Source: CAJBLF01 sp964495905 (GTDB taxonomy: Bacteria > Patescibacteriota > Gracilibacteria > Absconditabacterales > Absconditicoccaceae). Taken from it: 5,758 nt of DNA. The DNA is taken from contig CAZBWN010000040.1 in NCBI GenBank assembly GCA_964495905.1, positions 1 to 5,758 on the forward strand, in the 5' to 3' direction. Made by a program: the position numbers and the translations under genes. The notes under the pieces were generated by a model. That model saw only the letters and a program-made list of their open reading frames with translations, was not told the origin of the DNA and searched no databases. How positions within the stretch are numbered: the first letter of the stretch is position 1; every line of letters begins with the position of its first letter. This document shows positions 1 through 4,805 of this stretch, piece after piece.

Positions 1-548
1 CTTCCATACAGGAAAAGCGGATTATACGCTGTTCCAGGATTTGCAGTGACCGCTTTTGCAGCAGAAAATGCGATATTGTTGGTAGCTCAGACGACAAAAG
101 TATCAAAAGTGAATTTAGGATCGAAAAGGATACCGAAAAAATGAGACAATTCAGTTTTGATAGTTTTTTTTTCTGCAGTAAGTTCAGAATGTTTAGTCTC
201 CTTGATATGTAAGAGTTTTTTGAGGTCAAGAAGTAAAGGATTACTGGTAGAAAATTTAGAATAGATGACAAATTTGACAGAAAAATGCGGATTATATACT
301 TCATTGATTGATTCTTTGAGCGGTTTGGAGAAGTATTTTTTGACTTGCGTAAAGACAAATTCATTAGGAACACCAAAGACAACCATCTTATCTTTTTCAT
401 CCAAGTCCAAAATCCCTACCTTACACAAAAAAGAGAAGATCTTTTTATGATCCTGCTGTTGTGCGAGATGTAAGAGCGTGCTCTCCCAAACTCCACGAAA
501 CAATGCTATTTTTTCTGCATCATATTGTTCTACGACATCTAATAACAT
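1..548 (-). CDS. dnaA: Chromosomal replication initiator DnaA, N-terminal part (runs off left edge)
   Basis: DnaA binds the origin and opens it in an ATP-dependent way to start chromosome replication. Visible here are about 182 residues. Residues 1 to about 100 resemble domain I, the helicase-loading and self-interaction domain, including the VPNEFVFTQVKKYF stretch typical of the family. A short Lys-rich linker follows. The entry to the AAA+ domain then reads FTFDTFVV-G-ATNNIAFSAAKAV and NPGTAYNPLFLYG. The sequence stops just before the Walker A loop, so the ATPase core, the sensor motifs and the DNA-binding helices lie outside the window. The glycine of FVVG (residue 154, bases 87-89) is encoded by TGA; read as a stop, it would cut the protein before its ATPase domain. 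The start is ATG at 546-548, 23 nt after the preceding gene, with no clear Shine-Dalgarno sequence. Identification is from family motifs recalled, not from a search. Confidence 0.93.
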
Positions 549-571
549 AGAGCATCAATTTATCAAATAAA

Positions 572-1000
572 TTATTTTTTGGTCATAATCATTATCTTAT
601 CCTCCAAATGTTTGGAAAGTTCCTTATCAGTATATAAGACCTGTTCAAATTCTTCTACTTCTTTAGCAGTAAATCATTGAGTAGACAAAAGTTCTGATAC
701 ATTGGCATAGGTTGAAGTTGTAACAAACTTTTCTAGATATTCAATGAATAATATTAGCTTTGTCTTCCCTGACGCTTTATGAAGCTTTTGATAAAGCAAT
801 TGTTTTGCAAGATCTTGGGCTTGCTGATCAAAATGATCGAATTGATGAGAAAGGGCTTTTTTCTTACGATATCTCAACCAAAAATACATAACAAAAAACA
901 GAGATATCCCAAATAAGATGACAATACCAAATATCTGGATATACCATCACAGGCGCATACCTTCAACATTGGGGATTGCTAGAAAAGAAAAGTCTCACAT
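572..1000 (-). CDS. Small single-pass membrane protein, DUF4381-like
   Basis: A 142-residue protein reading ATG (998-1000) to TAA (572-574) once three TGA codons (995-997, 947-949, 674-676) are read as glycine. Residues about 19-45 form one hydrophobic helix (WYIQIFGIVILFGISLFFVM). It is followed by a basic stop-transfer stretch (RYRKKK) and a cytoplasmic, helical, Gln/Lys/Leu-rich domain ending in an acidic segment. Only the part after residue 37 is open under the standard code, which would lose the membrane helix. This topology (short N-terminal region, one helix, RYRKKK-type basic patch, helical tail) resembles DUF4381 proteins, which usually sit beside VWA/BatA genes. The VWA gene immediately upstream supports that reading. 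The molecular role is unknown even in the family. Membership is inferred from topology and neighbourhood, not from a diagnostic motif. Confidence 0.75.
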
Positions 1001-1113
1001 ATTTTTTAAACTAATTAAAAATGAAAAGTGAATAATGAATGATGTCGGTATTTTTTTATTAATAAATATATTCCACCATTTTTCATTATTAATTATTAAT
1101 TATTCATTAATTT
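1001..1113. repeat. AT-rich spacer built of direct and inverted short words
   Basis: This non-coding gap lies between the VWA and DUF4381-like genes. It holds a period-7 array (ATTATTA, about 2.9 copies, 1085-1104). It also holds two word pairs in opposite orientation: AATGAAAA (1020-1027) against TTTTCATT (1080-1087), and TGAATAAT (1029-1036) against ATTATTCA (1099-1106). The pairs are arranged so that both stems could form only as a pseudoknot. They may therefore be relics of an inverted duplication, not a simple hairpin. No gene or clear promoter was seen. Confidence 0.5.
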
Positions 1114-1851
1114 TTATAACATCACTACTAAAATAACTAAAACACCAAGTAAGGCATATAAAAATATACGTTGAGACACAGGCAATGCATACCCATGAGA
1201 CAAGAGCTTAGAAACAGATATATCAGCAATTTGAGATACCGAAGTATAAGAAGCGTTGAGTGACTGAGCAAATTGATCATTACGAGCACTGAAGACAGAT
1301 TTTCCATTATCATAATATACAATACCATTACTATATCTGACCTTATCACCAGCAAGAGATCATAGACCAAGCAATGTTACTCACTGAGGAAGCTTGATAG
1401 CGCCCTCTTGTTGCGCATCAAAATCAGAGATGATAAGATAGGAAGTAGAGGTAGTATCAACCAAAAGTCAGCTCAATTGCGCAAAACTCTTGGGTCAATC
1501 AGGAAGTAAATTAGTAGTTATCCCACTGAGATACAAAAGAAAAGTTCAGGTATCAAAGGTAGGAGGAATGATATAGTCAGTACCTTGATTGAAGAGAATA
1601 AGTCCGTAAGAAAATTGGGAATCAGAAAGAATTTGTTGATGTATAAGAGATTTAGCGGCTTGAAGTCTAGAAATCTGTTGGGTACCGGAAAACACATCCT
1701 TGGTATTCATCGTTCTATTGATATCCAAGACAAAGACGATTTTTTGATCAGGAGAAGTTTGTTTTCCACTATCACTATACATCAAGAAACTCGCCAGACT
1801 CAGTGCGATGATAAGCAATAAAAATTTTATGAATATGAATAATTTAGGCAA
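1114..1851 (-). CDS. VWA-domain membrane protein, BatA/aerotolerance-like
   Basis: A 245-residue protein reading to TAA at 1114-1116 through five TGA codons taken as glycine (1546-1548, 1495-1497, 1468-1470, 1381-1383, 1360-1362). An N-terminal hydrophobic helix (about residues 4-24) leads into a von Willebrand factor A domain: strand KIVFVLDI, the MIDAS-like motif D43-x-N45-x-T47, the helix ISRLQAAKSLI, strand YGLILF, and LIISD143FD. A second helix at the extreme C-terminus (about 229-245) anchors it again. VWA domains bind a metal and mediate protein contacts; BatA/BatB proteins of this layout work in the envelope beside MoxR ATPases and DUF58/DUF4381 proteins. It is shorter than typical BatA (about 320 residues), and the MIDAS is DxNxT instead of the usual DxSxS. 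The start is taken as TTG at 1849-1851. An in-frame TAA at 1870-1872 limits extension, and no ATG lies before residue 24. The start is therefore uncertain. Confidence 0.8.
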
Positions 1852-1947
1852 ATTAAAAGATTTAGAAGATTAAAATATTAAAAGATTTAGAAGGTTTTTT
1901 GTTGTTGTATCAATATTTTAATTTTAATAATTTTTTAATCTTTTAAT
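1852..1947. repeat. Spacer with a 17-bp direct repeat and matching inverted copy
   Basis: The word ATTAAAAGATTTAGAAG occurs exactly twice, at 1852-1868 and 1877-1893, with a 25-nt period. Its first 11 bases recur inverted (AATCTTTTAAT) at 1937-1947, where they form the last codons and stop of the SufD-like gene. On the minus-strand transcript the two arms could pair across the gap between the SufD-like and VWA genes. This might be an RNA hairpin or processing site, or simply a local duplication. Its upstream arm abuts the proposed TTG start of the VWA gene. Confidence 0.55.
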
Positions 1948-2603
1948 ACAGCAAAAATATGTTGTTTTTCTGTCTCGCTTATATCTTCAAAATGTGTCAA
2001 TACATGATCAATATATCAGTTAACAAGCAAAGTTTGAGATTGTTGTTGGGTCAATCCCCTGCTCATCATATAAAAAAGTTTCTGTGGATCGAGCGTATCG
2101 ATATTTGCGCCATGTGCAGCACGGACATTGTGAGAAGATACATTGAGTTTCGGTAATGTCTTGAGAAATATTTTTTTCCCCAAGACGATATTATGTTCAA
2201 GTAAACGACCATGGACTTGATCAAGATGTGGAGCAATATCTATAGAGCCATCGATAGCTACGTTAGCACCCTCACGAAGAAAAGAAATCAGCTCGACATT
2301 GGCAGAAGTATCTGAGTGATTGAGCAACACCTTGAGTGATCACTTTACAGGACGCTTGGCATCAGAAACAAACAATCCAAAAATCGTACACGTACAATGA
2401 GATCATGTGGATATCAATTGGATATCAATATCTATATTAGAACCTACAATCAAATAGGTCAATGAACTATGAGGAGACAATTCGATAGTTTTTTTCCCAT
2501 GAACATCAAAAATATCGATGAGCTGTAAAGATTCACTTTTAGGTACGGATACGTGATCAAAATTATTTGTCTGCAGAAGTTTCATAGCAAAAATATGGAA
2601 CAT
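1935..2603 (-). CDS. sufD: SufD-like Fe-S cluster assembly protein, short form
   Basis: This 222-residue protein resembles the C-terminal beta-helix core of SufB/SufD proteins. Those act with the ATPase SufC as the scaffold complex that builds iron-sulfur clusters in the cytoplasm. Recognisable parts are repeated short beta strands through the middle (IDGSIDIAPHLDQVHG and GRLLEHNIVLGKKI), then VRAAHGANIDTLDPQKLFYMMSRGL, the family's best-conserved block, and a helical tail. The His of that block (codon 2112-2114) is kept, but the Cys that often precedes it (CSHG in many SufD) is Ala. Three TGA codons (2403-2405, 2340-2342, 2016-2018) are glycines. The length is about half that of classical SufD (about 420 residues), with no N-terminal helical domain. 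Two ATG starts are possible, at 2601-2603 and 2583-2585. The first lies directly against a hairpin-like element and the second may be the real one. SufB is the main alternative name. No sufB or sufC is visible nearby. Confidence 0.8.
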
Positions 2604-2645
2604 GGGACTTGTTCCTAGGTACTTGTACCTTGTTCCTCGTCCCTA
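2604..2645. repeat. GC-richer palindromic spacer element beside the sufD start
   Basis: In an otherwise A/T-rich spacer there is a compact nested palindrome. The outer arms are GGGAC (2604-2608) and GTCCC (2639-2643). A perfect inner hairpin, AGGTAC-TT-GTACCT, lies at 2617-2630. A direct repeat TTGTTCCT occurs at 2609-2616 and 2630-2637. The outer arm ends one base before the first possible sufD start codon, so in RNA a folded element would sit against the ribosome entry site. It could be a dispersed intergenic repeat, a translation-control hairpin or a processing site. Confidence 0.6.
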
Positions 2646-2652
2646 AAATAAA

Positions 2653-3087
2653 TTATCTTTTTATGCTTTGTTGGATAACGTTGAGAAGCTGAGACTTATC
2701 AGATAGAGTTGCTGTATCAGAGGCAGCCTGCCCATCAGTAGTAAATCAGAAACTTTCATCAGTTCCAGAAAGTGAACTATCAGTGATAGTGTTGAAATCT
2801 TGTTCAAATGAAGGATCATAGACATCCAAACCAGAAGTTTCAGCACTCACGCTATCACTAGAAAGAATATCAGCGATATCACCGGAAATTTGTTTGTTTG
2901 GCCAAAAAGGATCCACCCAAGTAGCAGGCTGAGACAAATGAAAAATAGACCAATCATTGGTATTGAGGAAACTGACATATTCACCCATATGCCAATCCAT
3001 TTTTGCCCACCCTATAAACATAAGGAAAATAATGATAGAAAAAACAGATCGTAAGAGGTATTTAATAGTTCTACCAAAAAAACGCAT
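2653..3087 (-). CDS. Unrecognised membrane-anchored protein with acidic Ser-rich tail
   Basis: A 144-residue protein from ATG (3085-3087) to TAA (2653-2655), with one TGA glycine at 2746-2748. I do not recognise a family. The N-terminus is basic (FFGRTIKYLL), followed by one hydrophobic helix at about residues 11-28 (SVFSIIIFLMFIGW). A Trp/aromatic-rich segment (residues about 28-68, including DWSIFHL and TWVDPFWP) comes next, and then a Ser/Asp/Thr-rich acidic stretch that looks unstructured. A short helix, LLNVIQQSIKR, closes the protein. By the positive-inside rule most of it would be outside the membrane. It is the first gene of the leftward set, 49 nt before the SufD-like gene, and begins beside the divergent promoter region. 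Residue 13 is the only CGA codon among the left-hand genes and may not be Arg. Confidence 0.7.
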
Positions 3088-3124
3088 GAGAAAAATAAAA
3101 TGATATAAAAGTCATGAGAAAATA

Positions 3125-3152
3125 TATATATTAGCACGCAAGTATCAATCAA
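3125..3152 (-). promoter_or_regulatory. Possible leftward promoter for the minus-strand gene set
   Basis: On the minus strand TTGATT (bases 3147-3152) is followed, 16 nt on, by TATATA (3125-3130) within a longer alternating AT run. The start of the first leftward gene lies about 38 nt further on. The -35 matches 5 of 6 consensus bases only if TTGATA (3143-3148) is used instead, and then the spacing is poor. Such boxes are easily met by chance in AT-rich DNA, so this is tentative. Confidence 0.35.
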
Positions 3153-3158
3153 AAAAAT

Positions 3159-3187
3159 TTGACAAAACAGACAAAAAAGAATATAAT
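3159..3187 (+). promoter_or_regulatory. Perfect-consensus sigma-70-type promoter for the surface protein gene
   Basis: TTGACA at 3159-3164 and TATAAT at 3182-3187 are separated by exactly 17 nt, an exact match to the housekeeping consensus in boxes and spacing. Transcription would be expected to begin near 3194, giving a leader of about 39 nt before the ATG at 3233. The leader has only a weak purine patch (GAGAG, 3224-3228) as a possible ribosome-binding signal. Such a match suggests strong expression with little need for an activator. Confidence 0.85.
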
Positions 3188-3232
3188 TAGCTATTAATAT
3201 ATGATGTGTCTTTATTCATTTATGAGAGTATC

Positions 3233-4690
3233 ATGAAAAAAATTTTATTAAGCTTAAGTCTTATCGGAATCTTATGAGGACTTATATCCATCGTTTCTGC
3301 AAATACGACAAGTTGCAAAAACGTATATTTTGCAAATGGAGTGACTGCATGCGTAAATATAGAAAAAATAGGAACAGATAGACGGAGTTTCACTACCAAT
3401 TTCAATGGAGGATCAACATCTAGCCTTAAATGTGATATCATGTTGCCTGATTCTAATCTCAGAAGCATTTCTTCATGTAATGGAGAATTCTTTTATGATA
3501 TACAAAAATTAGGAAGGATTAAACTCTGGATAAGATATAATGAATGAGATCCAACTGATCGAAGATGAAAACCAAACAATAATAGTGAATGGACATATCC
3601 TCAATGGATATATGATTTTGATAACGAATGACGAGGCGCTGACAATTTACAAGACACTATGAGTTCATCTTCAAGCACTGATCTGAACAATTTCTATCTC
3701 AATACAGATGACTCTATGCCTTCTGCTTCTCAATATATCGATCTTACCGTCAAAGCAAGAGATATCGATAATTATACACTCACAGATTTTTCTGATTCAA
3801 TCAATTTCAAAGTATATTATAGGACTTCTGATTCATATTCTTGGACACAGACTACCTCTTCTATGTACTATACCATGAACTCTAGTTATACCAATGGATA
3901 TGATTTCACATCTTCAGACAACGGACAAAAAACATTTACAAATTTCATCAAGTTCAACAAAAATAACTATGATTATAAAGTAAGAGTGTATGATGAAAAT
4001 GATAGCTCGATCTACAAAGAGATAACTTTCAATGTAGGTTCTACTGATACTTCAAATACTCTTAACAATTTCTATCTCACTACAAACGATTCTACTCCTT
4101 ATACCTATCAATATGTCAATTTAACAATCAAAGCAAGAGATATTAGCAATTATACGCTTACGAAGTATACCGATCCAGTTAATTTCAAAGTATATTATAG
4201 GGCATCCAGTTCATCTTCTTGGATACAGACTACTTCTCCTACATACTATACTATAAATTCCAATTACACAAATGGATATGATTTCAGATCATCTGACTAT
4301 GGTATCGCTAACTTTACAAATTTCATCAAGTTCAACAAAAATAACTATGATTATAAAGTAAGGGTATATGATGAGAACAATACATCTATCTACAAAGAGA
4401 TTATTTTCAATGTAGGATACACCAATTGATCTACTTATATAAACGGGTTTACTTCAAGCGAAATCACTACCGTACAAGGTATTTATAATGGACGGGATAA
4501 GATGATCAACGATCTCAAAAACAGATATTCTATACTCAAAACCAACGCTAAACGACAAAACATGTCTGATAATATCAAATATTCTGCACAAGAGATCATC
4601 AATAACAACAGTACTAAAAAATACGACAACTTTACTGACTTCTACGCTGCATTCTTAGATTGGTACAGATATACTATCAGTGTTAGATAA
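3233..4690 (+). CDS. Secreted surface protein with two 126-residue tandem repeats
   Basis: A 485-residue protein from ATG 3233 to TAA 4688-4690, open only when TGA at 3275, 3545, 3566, 3629 and 4427 is glycine. Residues 1-23 form a Sec signal peptide (MKK, a Leu/Ile-rich core, then VSA|N). Residues 24-150 hold four cysteines (28 and 40 plus two more), which could form disulfides outside the cell. Residues 151-276 and 277 to about 400 are two closely similar repeats, each starting LNNFYL and ending IYKEIxFNVG. They are rich in Tyr, Ser, Thr and Asn with beta-strand patterning, as in Ig-like surface domains. Residues about 405-485 form a charged, mostly helical tail (DLKNRYSILK; FYAAFLDWYRY). 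No sortase motif or C-terminal membrane helix is seen. It has its own strong promoter and terminator, and a pilin gene follows. A role as adhesin or surface-layer component is inference. The family is not recognised. Five CGA/CGG codons (51, 110, 134, 421, 441) may not encode Arg. Confidence 0.88.
3683..4060 (+). repeat. Tandem repeat unit 1 within the surface protein gene
   Basis: The first of two in-frame 378-bp units (126 residues). Against unit 2 it keeps long exact stretches at DNA level, including 50 identical bases (3935-3984 against 4313-4362) and 21 identical bases around the FKVYYR codons. This points to a recent duplication or ongoing gene conversion. Conserved protein landmarks are LNNFYL, VKARDI-NYTL, NFKVYYR, NGYDF and NFIKFNKNNYDYKVRVYDEN. 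Confidence 0.9.
4061..4429 (+). repeat. Tandem repeat unit 2 within the surface protein gene
   Basis: The second copy, directly abutting the first, ends near the TGA-encoded glycine at 4427-4429. Differences from unit 1 cluster in Ser/Thr/Tyr-rich, probably exposed loops (TTNDSTPYTY against NTDDSMPSAS), while the predicted strands are nearly unchanged. That pattern suits a folded surface domain with variable loops. Confidence 0.88.
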
Positions 4691-4714
4691 ATCAAACAAC
4701 AAATTTTAAATTAC

Positions 4715-4747
4715 AAAAAAAAGTGGATATGTTATTCACTTTTTTTT
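4715..4747 (+). terminator. Rho-independent terminator after the surface protein gene
   Basis: A 15-bp stem with one G-T wobble pair and a 3-nt TGT loop. The left arm is eight A residues then GTGGATA (4715-4729), and the right arm is TATTCAC then eight T residues (4733-4747). It begins 24 nt after the stop codon. The stem is AT-dominated, and the A and T tracts at its ends could let it act on both strands, although no leftward gene ends here. It separates the surface protein gene from the pilin gene. Confidence 0.85.
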
Positions 4748-4805
4748 ATTGCAAGTTATAAGAAAATTAGTACAAGTAGAAGCATATTTAATCAAAAGCC
4801 CAAGT

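Noticed and set aside
1137..1370. Minus-strand open frames at 1137-1370, 2661-2846 and 3220-3468, and plus-strand frames at 265-450, 1585-1821, 1959-2156
   Set aside because: Each overlaps a real gene in another frame or strand, and none shows a motif, a plausible composition or a start signal of its own.
3683..4429. CRISPR array or transposon ends suggested by repeated sequence
   Set aside because: The repeats are in-frame coding duplications of 378 bp with no short repeat/spacer pattern, terminal inverted repeats or transposase.
3659..4690. Separate genes starting at ATG 3659 and ATG 4502
   Set aside because: Both are in frame with the signal-peptide-bearing start at 3233 once TGA is glycine, so they are internal methionines of one surface protein.
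1028..4740. DnaA-box-like words (TTATTCACT at 1029-1037 minus and 4732-4740 plus; TGTGGATAT near 2406) as a replication origin near dnaA
   Set aside because: They are isolated, each has one mismatch, one lies in a terminator stem and another inside sufD. There is no cluster or AT-rich unwinding region to support oriC.
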